DNA from: Lactifluus volemus
Taxonomy: Eukaryota > Basidiomycota > Agaricomycetes > Russulales > Russulaceae
Assembly: GCA_022376515.1 (NCBI GenBank)
Contig: WTXI01000045.1
Coordinates: 124,001-188,000 of the forward strand
DNA: 64,000 nt
Reading direction: 5' to 3'
The translations under genes were made by a program, and so were the position numbers. Positions 1 to 11,104 of this stretch are shown here, piece by piece. Numbering within the stretch: the first letter of the stretch is position 1; each line of letters opens with the position of its first letter. A model generated the notes under the pieces. It ran no database searches, had not been told where the DNA came from, and saw only the letters and a list, made by a program, of their open reading frames with translations.

Positions 1-1100
1 GTGAACCCAACGGGGGTATTTCTTTTTCAGATTAGCGAAGATGCGGTCTGCCATTCGTTGGAAGGCGGCGGGTGCGTTACACAATCCAAAAGGCATGACT
101 TTGGCTTCAAACAGCCCCTCGTCTGTTTTCACTGCCGTGATCCACTGGCTGTCCGGGTGAATCCGAATGTTGTAATATCCATCTCTAATGTCAAACTTGG
201 ACATTAGCTTGGCGTCCCCCATTTGGTCGAAGATGGTGTCGATGCGGGGAAGGGGATATACGTCCTTCACCGTCCATTCGTTTACTTTTCGGTAGTCATA
301 GACGGGTCTCAACTTCCCATCTTGCTTCTTGATGTAGAAGAAAGGGCTGGACCACGCGGATCTCGACCTTGTGATGTATCCTTTGTCTTGCTGCTCTATG
401 AGAAACGTCCTCATGGATTTGGTCTCTTCCGCCGTTAATTTGTATGTCTTGCAATTGATGGTCTTCGGGGCATCTGGCAGAAGCGTGATAACGAGGTCTT
501 TGGGGCGTGAAGGGGGAAAGCGCTTTGCCTCTTCTTCTGAGAAGACCTTGGCGTACTTCTGGAACTGCTCTGGCACAATTACCTTGCTTTGCCCTTTTCC
601 CTCTCGTTGCGCCCACTGTTGACTGAAACTCGTTTTACACATTTTCATTCTTTGAGCCACCCACTTCAGCTTCCAACTTCGCCCGGTGGTGGATAGCTTG
701 ATAGGTGGCCCTCGAATCTTCCCTTCCTTCCAATTGATCTGAGGGTCAAACTCCCGTAGCCAGGGATATCCCAGGATAATTCGATCTTCGCCTAAATTTG
801 TGATATAGAAGATCTGGGCGGCTTCTTTGCGTCCTTTGAGAATGTTGAGGAGACAGTAACTGGTAATTTTACCATCTTGATTCTCCGTTCCGTCCACGTT
901 GAACACCGTTCGTGGTTCCTGGAGGTCTATGGATCCCAGGCCTAGCTTTTCCACCATTCTTGGGTCGATGAAATTTTCTGTAGCACCACTGTCGAGTAAT
1001 GCTTTTTCGGCAGCCGTCTTGGTCGCGCTCGTGAACGATAGGGGAATGTCCAGTGTATTGGTTCTCGAGATACGACATATTTGAGTAAGATGGGCTCGCA
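1..1100 (-). pseudogene. gypsy pol fragment: aspartic protease and reverse transcriptase
   Basis: The minus-strand frame that is open here has no ATG but reads as a clear Ty3/gypsy pol. The retropepsin active site ALLDSGATENFID lies near 961-1000, followed by GYPWL and FDPQINW (about 720-780), a linker with VPEQFQKYAKVF (about 541-600), and the RT start with SPFFYIKKQDGKLRPVYDYR (about 290-345), KFDIRDGYYNIRI (about 165-205) and MPFGLCNAPAAFQRMAD (about 40-100). The order PR-RT is the gypsy order. The catalytic YxDD, RNase H and integrase are off the left edge. I see no stop in the visible part, but the gag upstream is interrupted, so the element as a whole is not functional. Confidence 0.9.
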
Positions 1101-1124
1101 CCCAGGCTGCACGGGTCGAGCCAT

Positions 1125-1577
1125 TCAAAAATCCTCTTCTTCTACCAGCCCATCCAAGGCGCCGTTGAAGGCTCCCTTCCCAATCTTGGCTCTGATGCTC
1201 CTAAGCATCTGGATGGGATCCTCGTCGTCACCAACTTGCGTGGTTTCGTCATCCTCCTTCTTGCTGACTCTAGCCCTGGGCTGCTGTGGCGGTTTGGGAT
1301 TGTTTTGTCCTTTCTTTTTAGGGCAATCCCTCGAGAGGTGTCCTTGTTCTTTGCAGAAGAAGCACCGTCCCTCCTTTCTCAGCCTTTGTTTTTCGTCCGC
1401 TTTAGCTGAGTCGGTTCTAGTGACATCGATGTCCATGGCCCAGGGATCTTTCTGAGGAGGGGTTTCTTTCTTTTTGGCCATAAGTTGGCTGGCCCACCAA
1501 GGAACGTCTTTTCTGAAGCTGATTTCATGCTTCAATTGTTGGTACGCGTCGTGGTGTTGCGTGGCCAGCTCCTGCCA
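1125..1577 (-). pseudogene. gypsy gag C-terminal part with CCHC zinc knuckle
   Basis: This is the nucleocapsid end of gag. It carries one classic knuckle CFFCKEQGHLSRDC (C-x2-C-x4-H-x4-C) flanked by Lys/Arg-rich sequence, and ends in an acidic tail before pol starts in another frame. Its 5' side is cut by T1 at 1578; the rest of gag resumes at 3844. Joining across T1 with one copy of the duplicated CA does not restore the frame, so a further small indel is present at or near the junction. The role, RNA packaging, is inferred from the family. Confidence 0.88.
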
Positions 1578-3843
1578 CATCAGCAAAATGTCCGAGCAGC
1601 TTAAAGTTACTTAAAGTCACTTAAAAAGTTTTACTTAAAATGTGCTTAAAATATGCTTAAAATGTACTTAAAATTGCTTAAAATTACTTTTTAAGTAGTT
1701 TTAAGTACATTAAGCGAAGCTTAAGACAATTAAGTCATTTAAGCACAATTAAGCAAGTTAAGCGATGCCCATTTTTTAAGCAAAGTGGTCACATGATTTT
1801 TAATCAACTGCTTAAGTGTCATGTCTGTGTACTTAATTGCACTTAAAATATCTTGTTGACTGCTTACTGCACTTACCAGTTGCTTGATTATCAGGTGTCG
1901 CTTAATTGTCACTTAAAACCACTTAAAACAATTGGTTCACTGGTTACTAGTTATTGTGTTTGCTTAATTGTTACTTAAACATGTACAGTCGCTTAAAGTC
2001 ACTTAAATTCACTTAAAGTCGCTTAATTATCACATAATTAGCTAAGCACACTGAAAATTTTGTGAAGTCGCGAAGTTTTTGCCAAAGTCACGAAATTTTG
2101 GCTAAGTCGTTCCGGTGCACCTGCATCGGTTGTTTACTCTTGTTTGCTTGATGTTGATTTTCGTTTGCCTCATCATTTTCGTGCCTCTCGTTGTCTGCGC
2201 CTATCCTCCCTCTGTCCCCTCTGTCGCTGACTCCATGTCACGGCCTCTGCTGTCGCCACCACCGCTCGCCGTCTTGCCCCGTCACGTCTCAGTGTCCCTG
2301 CATTCTTGCCACCACTTCTTGTTTTTTGACTTCCCCCGCCCCAACGCGTCCCACTGTTGCCCACCTCCGCCCCCTCTCCTCCTCTGCCTCTGCCTCTGCT
2401 GCGTCCTACTGTCTTCCTCACTCTTTGGATCCTATGTGCTACGACCGTGCTACGCCAAATACCTTCCCAACGGCCTCCTGCGCCTGCGCCTGCGCCACCT
2501 CTACCGCTTTCGCCACGACCACATCGCGCGCCTCCTGGACCCACTGGCACTGCCAGGCGGTTCACGGCGTCATGCTGCCTGCGCCGACACCTTCTGCACC
2601 TCCCCGGTATGTTGTCACGCTGTCTGCCCCAACCCAAAGTGTTCTGACTTTCTCTTTTTTTCTTCTTCCGCCTCCGCTGCCTCCTCCTGCGTCGTCACCT
2701 GCACCACCTCCTCCTGGGCCTACTGGGCCACTTCCGTCTCCGCCACCTGCACCGCATTTGCCTCCATATCGCGCGCCTCCTGGACCCACTGGCACTGCCG
2801 GGCGGTCCACGGTGTCATGCTGCCTGCGCCGACGCCTTCTGCACCTCCCCGGTATGTTGTCACGCTGTCTGCCCCAACCCAACCGTTCTGACTTTTTTTT
2901 TTTTCGCCTCCGCCTCCGCCGCCTCCTCCTGCCCCGCCGCCTGCCCCACCTCCTGTGCCTCCTGGGCCACTTCCGTCTCCTCCGCCGCTGCCTCCGCACC
3001 TGCGCTTCCCGCGCCTCCCGCGTTTCCCGCGTTTATCGCGCCTCCCGTGCAGGCACCGCATATACTCACCTTCGCTATGCCACCCGGTGTCGCCGTCGTC
3101 GATGCGTTTAAAACTCCCTTTTTTTCTATCTTCTCTTTGTACGTCCCTAACTTTGACCCCTTTTTTCAGACCTTATCCGGCATGGCAAAAACCACGTTCA
3201 TGTCCGTCAAGACGACCACCCCGCCTATCCATCTTCCGCTGCTCCCCCATCTGATGCTCAACCGGACCAACGGACTCAGCCGGAACGCCGCCAGCAGCAG
3301 GTACATGCTCAGCCACAATCACAGCCAAAGCGCCAACAGCAACAGCAACCCATCAAGGCGCAGCCCCGCGTTTGGAGCGCCTCCCGCATTTGGAGCGCCC
3401 CCCACGCCTCCCGTGCCTCCCGCATCTATCGTGCCTCCCGCGCCTCCCGTACCTCCCGCGCCTCCCGCGTTTGGAGCACCTCCTGTGTTTAGAGTGCCTC
3501 CCATGCCTCCACCACTGGATTGTATTTAGTCCTAGTTACTAATGTTGTAGTGTAATCTCAAATAAATTTTGCTTAAAATGTTCTTAAAAGTGCTGAAAAC
3601 TAAACATGCTTGAAATTCACTCAAATGTCAAAATTGACCTGATTTTAAGTAAATAAAAAAACAGAAAATAAGCGAAATTAAGCGAAAATAAGCGAAAATA
3701 AGTGAAAATAAGCAAATTCCTGGAGGCCGACTTGTCTTAAAATGACTTAAAGTGCTTAAAGTGCTTAAAGTACTTAGGAGTACTTAAAAAAACTTTTTAA
3801 GTAACTTTAAGTAGAAATAAGCTGCTTGGACATTTTGCTGATG
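1578..3843 (+). mobile_element. T1: CATCAG-TIR element with CTTAA arrays (2-bp TSD CA)
   Basis: Terminal inverted repeats begin CATCAGCAAAATGTCC at 1578 and end with the reverse complement at 3843 (one mismatch in the first 25 bases). The flanks are CA at 1576-1577 and CA at 3844-3845. Inside each end is a 300-450-base array of CTTAA/GCTTAA motifs (about 1597-2045 and 3560-3825). The core starts with a conserved segment (gctaagtcgtt, about 2101; atgttgattttcg near 2150) and the motif tttttgacttc at 2323, then runs into C-rich, proline-coding low-complexity sequence. No transposase is visible, so it is non-autonomous. T1 interrupts the gag gene of the gypsy element. T2 and T3 are relatives. 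Confidence 0.88.
2528..2888 (+). repeat. 241-base tandem duplication inside T1
   Basis: A block of about 120 bases beginning cgcgcctcctggacccactg occurs at about 2528 and again at about 2769, with a few substitutions, each followed by a pyrimidine-rich stretch. Overlapping long ORFs exist in several frames here, but they reflect C-rich composition and I do not call them genes. Confidence 0.8.
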
Positions 3844-5365
3844 CAGCCTCTCAGGGTGTTTGGGTTGGCCCCTACTTGTTTGAGCATGCTGGTAAGGAGT
3901 CCTAAGTCTAGCCCCCTCTTGTACATTCTGATGGTGCCATTGCTGTCGGCATCCCATCCTGCTTTCTTTCTGAGACGATTGAATTCGGCCGTATACTGGG
4001 CCAGGTTTCCTTTCCTCATTTCTAAGTGCTCCAGCTTCGTGATTGCGTCGTCCTCTTCGTTAGTGTCTTTGAAGGCATCGTCCAGGGCATCTTCGAAATT
4101 GATCCAGAGGATTTCTGCATTCTCCCCATGTTGGACCACTTCTTGTTCGATTGTGTCCAGGTAGTCTTATACCCATGCTGACACCAAAGGTCCTTTGACC
4201 ATCCCTAGCATTGTCATGACGCGATTGTAGGGGACGAGCATGTCGTCGTGGTTTCGATTGATGGCTTTGTACATCCTCCATTCGGTTTTGAAGACGTCGT
4301 ACAGACTCTTGTCCCCTTTAAATGGCGTAGGTGGGATCCCTTTTAGGCCATTTCTTGGAGGGGCGACTGGTTGGGCCCCGACTGCTGCTGCTGCCGCGCC
4401 ACCACCGCCGCCCCCACCACCACCGCCACCACCGCCACCACCACCACCTCCTCCACCACTCTGGCTTGGTCCTGCCATTGCCGTAGTTTGGGTTGGCTGC
4501 GTCAGAGTTGCGGAACGAGTAAACATGGGGGTTGGCGAAGTGATGCTAAGGGCACTCATGGCATGGTCTATGGGGGTGACTGGCGTGATCATTCTTGGTT
4601 CTTCATTTTCTTGCGTAGGCGGGGGTTCTCTGTTCTGGCTGTCATCGGAGGAGGAGTTTGCTCCCACCGAATCCTGTTGGGGGGATGTTGCTTCATCTCC
4701 GTCTTCGCTCTCGTCTTCGCTGGCTTCTGATGGTTGCAAAGAAGGGGGAAGAGCTAATTCATTGAGGATATAGTCATATTTGGTGAATTTCATGGTGGGA
4801 TCAGTCCAGTATTCGCTATTTGACCAATAGATGTTGTACCACCGGTTGTTGATGAATTCGCAGGGGGATCTGTACTTGGTTCTTGATCCTTCCTCTACAT
4901 GATAGGAGTGATAGGTTGTCGGTTTCTGGTATAATTGGTGTGTTTGTCTCCTTTCTTCCAAAAATCTGATGCTTCCTTTCTGTTCGATAGTTAGGTCGTC
5001 GTCCTCTCTGGGAATGACCCTTGTTCCTAGGTCGTCTTCGTTTGTATCCCAGACAACGATTAAAGACCCGTCGTTATTCCTGTCCAGCCTTGCGTATGGA
5101 AGGCAATGTGATCCCCCGGTAGGTAGAGGATCAACGTGTTTCCTTGTTCAGATTGGAACAACTCTGTTCCTGCACCCAAGATTGTTTCTAGGTGTCCAAT
5201 GGTGCGTACACAAGAAATGCTGACTTCTTTCCAGCACCTTTGCTCCAATCTTCGTTTGGCATTATACTGTTTCTGTATCGCCTCGTTCTTGTTCAAGTGT
5301 GCGTCGATCAACAATTCTTTGATCCGCAAATAGGTTGGTTGTTGTAGATAGTCCCAAGTGGACAT
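3844..5365 (-). pseudogene. gypsy gag N-terminal and capsid part
   Basis: Gag begins at an ATG at 5365 (MSTWDYLQQPTYLR), only 24 bases inside the LTR end at 5390. Frames change between about 5060 and 4961. The next part (4961 down to 4171) has an acidic, Ser/Pro-rich region, then a run of about 24 glycines followed by alanines, then the start of the retrotransposon gag capsid domain (FKGDKSLYDVFKTEWRMYK). After SAWV an in-frame TAA near 4169 interrupts it; the same frame continues DYLDTIEQEVVQHG down to T1. The stop is consistent with a CAA to TAA transition. Particle assembly is the family role; this copy cannot make full-length Gag. Confidence 0.85.
4384..4463 (+). repeat. (CCACCG)n-like microsatellite encoding poly-Gly/Ala in gag
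   Basis: Repeated ccaccaccgccg-type triplets on + read as a run of glycine codons followed by alanines on the gag (minus) strand. The length exceeds what I would expect for a gag linker, suggesting triplet slippage. Confidence 0.85.
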
Positions 5366-5389
5366 CTACTAAGGAAGAGCTTCGGCTTT

Positions 5390-5903
5390 TGTTACAGCTC
5401 GACTAGGGCCGGGTCCCAACAAGGGTTCTGGTTGTTCTGGTCTCTCCTAAGACCTGGGCTCAGGGACACTCCAAGTGTCGACGCGCTGAGTCCTGTGGTG
5501 TTGTAGCACAACCACCAAGCTTCGATGACCCTATTAGGGCGTATAGGAGGGTAAGAGAAGAGAGGGAAGAGGAGAGGAGAAGTTCTGTCTTTCTGGAGAG
5601 TGAAACAAGTCGATTTGAGTCAAAGCCGAAGCTGGGGTACAAGCTACCAGCTGAGGCCTACTTATACAATGTACGCTAATTGTTCTACCAAACTGGGGTG
5701 GACAATAAGCAAGGAGTCAAGACAATAGAACACGAGGACAATAGAGGCTCGGAACAATAACACTGGACTAACTGGGACAGACAATAGCACAATCAGAACA
5801 ATAGAACAGTCAGCACAATAGAGACAATGTGGACGGGACGTCATCAGGATGAGTAAGCGGGTTAGGGAAGCATAGGGTCCAACGTGTCCTGCATTCCGTA
5901 ACA
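5390..5903 (-). repeat. 5' LTR of the gypsy element
   Basis: A 514-base LTR bounded by TGTTAC and GTAACA. On the minus strand a TATA-like box (TATAAGTAGG, complement near 5654-5663) lies about 240 bases from the 5' end. A CT-rich and an AAT/ACA-rich section make up the rest. The 24 bases between the LTR and the gag ATG must include the primer-binding site, but I do not recognise a tRNA 3' end there. Confidence 0.85.
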
Positions 5904-5961
5904 ACGTTCGTCATCACCCGGATCTACTATTTTGGTCTTCAAGGTTGACACTAAATTGAAG

Positions 5962-8900
5962 GTGACCAATTACAAAAGGATGTGAGAAACTGGCTCTCTC
6001 CCCCAAATCCTTCGACAAACCACAACATTGCACGTCGAGCTCACCAGAGAGGGACGGCAACTTGGTTCTTGGAGGGGAGTATTATTTCTAAGTGGAAAGA
6101 AAGGGGATCCTTGCTATGGATACATGGAAAACGTATGGTTTCCTCAACACTGCGCGTTCAGAGTACTAACCAAGTCTTGGTCTATCAGCTGGGTCCGGTA
6201 AAAGTATACTCTTGTACGTGTTGATGAATTGTGTTTCACATTGATCTGCAGCCATTGAGTTGCCGACCAGGTCTGCGATTATAGAAGACGTCGCAGGTTC
6301 TGGGTTGGCATCCATGGCATATTATTATTTCGATTTCAGAGACGCCAAGAAGCAGAATCGCCATGGCCTACTTTCCTCTCTCCTCACCCAGCTCTCCGTC
6401 CAGTCCAATCTTTATCATGACGTCCTCTCCCGGCTGTATGCGGCACGAGACAGTGGCATCCAAGATCCCGCCGATGATACACTTACGCAGAGTTTAAAGG
6501 AAATGCTGAAACTCCCTGGACAGGGACCAGTATACATCATCATAGACGCTTTGGACGAATGTCCAATTGTCTCAGGCACCCCATCGTCACGCGAAGAAGT
6601 GCTCGAACTTGTGAAGGAGCTCGTCAATCTGAAACTTCCGAATGTTCACATTTGTGTTACTAGTCGCCCCGAATACGATATCCGACATCAGGAAAACGTC
6701 ATATTTGCTTAATGTGCTTAAAGTGTGATTAGTGTGCTTAATTTTGCCATTAAGCAGGTTAAGCAAGCATTAAGAAGAATTAAGCACAAGTTAAGCAACC
6801 CTTGATTAAGCACAGTAAGCGCACCCCTGTGCTGAATTAAGCACATTTGCTGAATTAAGTGCATTCTGCTTAATTAAGCTAATTAAGCAAAGTCTAAGTA
6901 ACATTAAGCATCTTTCACATTTTTAACTAATTTGAAATTTTCATCACAATTTGAAATTTTCAATCACACAATTTTGTAGGCATCAAAATTATATATTGGA
7001 GATAAAACTACAACATGAATATCTAAGACTAGTAATCTACAGGCCTTGGTGCAACAGCCCTGGGTGGGACTGCAGGGCCACGAGAAAGCGGTGGCAGAGG
7101 CAGTGGCGGCGGCGCGACGGGCGCGGGAGAAGCCGCGGGAGGCACGGGAATCGCGGCAGGTGCGGGGACGGCAGAGGAGACGGAAGTGCCCAGGGGGCGC
7201 GGGGTGCAGGAGGCGCAGACGAGGGAGATGGTGGTGCGGGAGACAGCAGCGGAGGCGACGGAAGTGACGCAGGGGGCGCAGGGGAGGTGGAGGAAGTGGC
7301 AGCGGCGGCGCAGGAGGTAGTGGGGGCGGAGGCGAAAACAAAAAGAAAAAGGAAGCGTTAGCACGCGCTGGAACGGGGCAGGGATCGTGACAACGTACCG
7401 GGGAGGGGGTGCAGAACGCGTCGGCGTAGACAGCGTGGATCACCCTGCAGTGGTAAGGGGAGATACGAACCACTCACCTTTGGGGCAGATTGCAGAACAG
7501 CCCTTCTTGACGCAGCTAGGGAATAGGAGCGGGGAACGTTGGGGTGGTCCAGGAAGAAGCGCGGAAGCGGAGGAGGCGCAGACGCAGACGCACAAGAAGA
7601 CGAGGCGGAGGTAGGCGCAGACGCAGACGCAGAGGAAAAAAAAAAAAAGGTTTGAGAAGTCGAAAAAAAGGAGAACGCAATGCATGTAGACAAACGCAAT
7701 CGCGGTGGCGAGGAGAAGCTGGTAATGGTGAGACGTGTGGCGACGCCAGACGGCGAGCCGGCCATGGTGGCGACAGCGGAGGGCCCAACACGGAGACGAT
7801 GGCGACAGAGGACACAAAGGGGAGGCACGAAAACGATGGACGAAAATCAACATCGTGCAAATAAGAACAAGCAAAAGACGCACGTGGTCGGTGCACGGGA
7901 ACGACTTAGTGAAATTTTCATGACTTTGCATATTTTTTGAACTTTAATTAAATTACATAAATTACTTCCATTTGCTTAGCATGATTAAAAGCCTCTTAAA
8001 ATTCTCTTAGTTTGCTTAAACTACTTGTTTGCTTAGCATGATTAAAGTTTGCTTAATTTTCATTATTGGTCATAACAAAATTTGCTTAGTTGTACTGAGT
8101 GTGGATTAATGTGATTAATGTGCTTAATGTGCTTAAGTAGAAAAAAAGAAATTTTTTATTAAGCAGAAGACAGTAATTAAGACCATTAAGCAAAGTAAGC
8201 ACCATTAATTAGTGTAAGCAAATATGACGTTTTCCTGATGGAGCCGTCCTCAAGCCCTTGACAACACATCGCGTGTCTCTTCACGATGAAAGTGGACAGA
8301 AACGAGACATCATTGATTACATAACGAAAGTTGTTAATTCGGACCCAAACATGCGGAGCTGGGGAGAGCAGGATAAGCAACTGGTCATCGAATTCCTTTC
8401 AGAAAAGGCAGACGGGATGTAAGTCACCACATTCTTCCTGCGTAACTTGCGGTTACTTATTGGATCATGCAGGTTTCGATGGGTGTATTGCCAATTGGAT
8501 TCCTTGCGTCGCAATCTACCTCCGAGTATCCAAAGTGCCCTCCACCGGTTGCCCAAGACTCTGGACGAGACATACAAACACGCATTACTTTCCATTGAGG
8601 AGGAGAAACGTGAATATGCTCAACGTCTCTTCAAGTGCCTCACCGTATCAATCCGCCCCTTGCACGTCGCCGAACTCGCCGACGTTCTTGCCATACGATT
8701 CGAGCCTGGTTCGCTTCCGGAGTATGACGTAGGATGGCGCCTATGCGATACAGAGAAGGCCGTTCTCTCTGTTGGCTCGAGCTTGATATCGGTGGTCAAT
8801 GTCGATGGCTCTAAAGTCGTACAGTTCTCCCACTTCTCAGTTAAAGAGTTCTTGACCTCTGTTGACCTCGGGGACGACCTTTCCGATTATCACATCCTTC

Positions 8901-11104
8901 CCGGTCCTGCACATACCATTCTCGCAAAGGCATGCCTGAGCATCCTGCTCAAGCTTGACGACCGCATTGACAAAGCGACGATCGATAATTTGCCATTGGC
9001 AGACTATGCTGCTCGGCATTGGGTCGAACATGCACAGTTTGATGATGTGTCATCATCGATACAAGATGAAATGCAGCACTTGTTTGACCCCGAGAAATCC
9101 CATTTTTCGGCATGGGTGTGGGCTTTCAATATAGACCGTCCTTGGGTACAACACATGTCGACGATTCATCCGACTCCTCCAGAAGCGACACCCCTATACT
9201 ACGCAATATTATGTGGATTCCATGACATTGCGCAGCACCTTCTCGTTGCTCATCAGTTAGATGTAAATGGGAGGGGTGGTTGTCGGATGACTCCACTGCA
9301 AGCCGCGCTAATGACAAGAAATATGAAGGTCGCAGGGTTGCTGCTACAGCATGGTGCTGAAGTAGATGTCCGCGATAAAAATGGCCTTACTCCTTTGCAC
9401 TGGGCATCAGAAGGGGGGAACATTGATATCGCACGGTTCCTTCTGGAGAATAATGCTGATGTCAACGCACGGGATATGAAAGACAGAACTTCACTTCACT
9501 TCGCGTCGGTGGAGGGACAACTAGAAATTGTTAGTCTGCTGCTCCAGCACGGCGCAATTGTGGACTGTTGTGATGGAAAGGGCATGACCCCTCTGCACTG
9601 GGCGGCGGTTTCGGGACATCTGGACATTTCTCTGTTATTGCTAGACCGGGACGTGGATGTGGACGTACAGGACGGCAAGGGTCGGACCCCGCTACACTTG
9701 GTTTCATCTAATGGGCACATTGAGGTCGCCAAGTTATTCATCCAGCGTGGTGCAGCTGTTGATAGCCGGGATGACGAGGGGCAAACTCCCTTGGACCACG
9801 CCTCATTGAAAGGCCACCTCGATATCGTACGGCTCTTGGTCGAGAAGGGCGCGAACGTATCTTCCAGATGCAACAAGGGCTCGACTCCGTTTCACTCAGC
9901 ATCACGAGGCGGGCACCTTCATGTTGTCGAGTTCCTACTTCGTTGTGATGTCAATCACGATGTCGGCGTTCAGAATGCGAACGGACAGACCGCATTGATG
10001 CTAGCATCCCAAGGAAGGAAACTTGACGTTGTGCGCTTCTTAATCGATCAAGGAGCAGACTTGAATTCCCGGTGCAAGAATTCATGCGTCGTGTTACACT
10101 GGACAGTTCAACAGGGTCATCTTGACGTCGTAAAGCTGCTTCTAGACCGCGGTGCAGACGTGAATGTACAGGGGGACCACCTTTGTACTCCGCTGCATCT
10201 GGCTTCGCAGAATGGGCATATCCAAGTGGCACGATTGCTAGTGGAACGTGGGGCAATTGTCGATTCTTGTACTGATAAACAGCATACACCGCTTCACGTG
10301 GCAGCTGGAAGTGGGCAAGTCGAAGTCGTACACTTCCTACTCGAGTCAGGAGCGAATGTACATGCGATGGATGAGGCCGGCTGGACTCCGTTACACACGG
10401 CATCATGGTATGGCCATCTCAAGGTCATCAGGTTGTTGCTCAGTCGAGGTGCGGATCTCGACTCACGGAATCGCGCCAATAAGACCGCCGCAGATTTGGC
10501 ATCGAAGAATTATAAGGCCAAGGTTGCAGACTTCCTGGTCAAGTGCAAAGGAGACGAGAATGTTCGGAATGGGATATGCTCAACTGGATTGGATATAATG
10601 CTGCACGACACTAATGAAGAGGACATTACGGAACCAACTTCACTACATGCTGCGGCCAAAGAGGGCAAACTTGGTGTTCTGCAGTCGCTTCTTGTACGAG
10701 GGGCAGATGTCAATGCACGAAATGCAGAACATAACACTCTACTACAACTGGCATCAGAAAAGGGGCACTTCGATATGGTGCACTTATTGATTGAGCGCGG
10801 CGCGGAGGTGGATTCACGGAGCAGTGATGGGCGGACCCCGTTACACGAGGCATCGGAAAATGGGCACACTGATGTGGCGCGGTTGTTGATTGACCACGGT
10901 GCGGATGTGAACGCCAGGGACGAAGATGATTGTACTCCCATTCATGTCTCAGCAGCCATGGGACAATTCTACGTTGTAGAATTGCTGCTTGCACGAGGCG
11001 CGAACCCGCATTATCTCACCGATGACGGTCGATCCGCATTCGAATTGGCGAGAGAAAGAGGATTCCGTGAAGTTGTACACCTACTCAGAGAGCAAGATGC
11101 ATAG
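5962..11104 (+). pseudogene. NLR-A: Goodbye-NACHT-ankyrin gene, exons 6-9, interrupted by T2
   Basis: Exons by comparison with the other copies: 6 (5962-6132), 7 (6189-6213), 8 (6271-6685 then 8243-8418, split by T2), 9 (8473-11104). Exons 1-5 are displaced to the left by the gypsy insertion. The spliced product has Walker A GKPGSGKS (split by the intron 6133-6188), Walker B YIIIDALDECP and the TSRPE motif, then a helical region, then about 18 ankyrin repeats of the form xTPLHxAxxxGHLxVxxLLLxxGAxV from about 9180 to the stop. Exon 9 is intact, unlike in B, C and D. Known fungal STAND proteins of this architecture act in non-self recognition and programmed cell death; that role is inferred. 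T2 makes this copy non-functional unless spliced out. Confidence 0.9.
6686..8240 (-). mobile_element. T2: CATCAG-TIR element with CTTAA arrays (2-bp TSD GA)
   Basis: The first 26 bases from 6686 (CATCAGGAAAACGTC...) are the reverse complement of the last 26 up to 8240. The flanks are GA (6684-6685) and GA (8241-8242); the four other NLR copies have a single GA here (atccgagccgtcc), so the 2-bp duplication is exact. Subterminal GCTTAA arrays span about 6708-6915 and 7975-8220. The core is in the opposite orientation to T1: read on the minus strand it has the ctaagtcgtt and atgttgattttcg segments (about 7850-7910) and the ttttttcgacttctcaa motif (about 7652-7668), then purine/pyrimidine-biased GC-rich sequence. 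No transposase is seen. Confidence 0.92.

Larger units (their letters stand above)
1..5903 (-). mobile_element. Ty3/gypsy LTR retrotransposon, left part off-window
   Basis: The element reads on the minus strand from a 5' LTR at 5390-5903 through gag (5365 down to about 1125) into pol (protease, then reverse transcriptase), and is cut by the left window edge before the RT YxDD motif. The LTR ends are inverted (TGTTAC / GTAACA). It landed in intron 5 of NLR-A: the sequence just right of 5903 (acgttcgtcatcac) continues as in intron 5 of NLR-C, D and E. T1 is nested inside gag, and gag has an in-frame stop, so this copy is dead. Exons 1-5 of NLR-A should lie left of the window beyond this insertion. 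Confidence 0.93.

Noticed and set aside
2115..3111. Long overlapping ORFs in several frames and both strands in T1
   Set aside because: They come from C-rich tandem repeats; products are Pro/Ser/Cys or Arg/Gly runs without domains, and the repeat unit is non-coding in T2.
6951..7940. ORFs inside T2 on both strands
   Set aside because: Arg/Gly-rich or Pro-rich low-complexity readings of GC-biased sequence, not conserved with T1 at the protein level.
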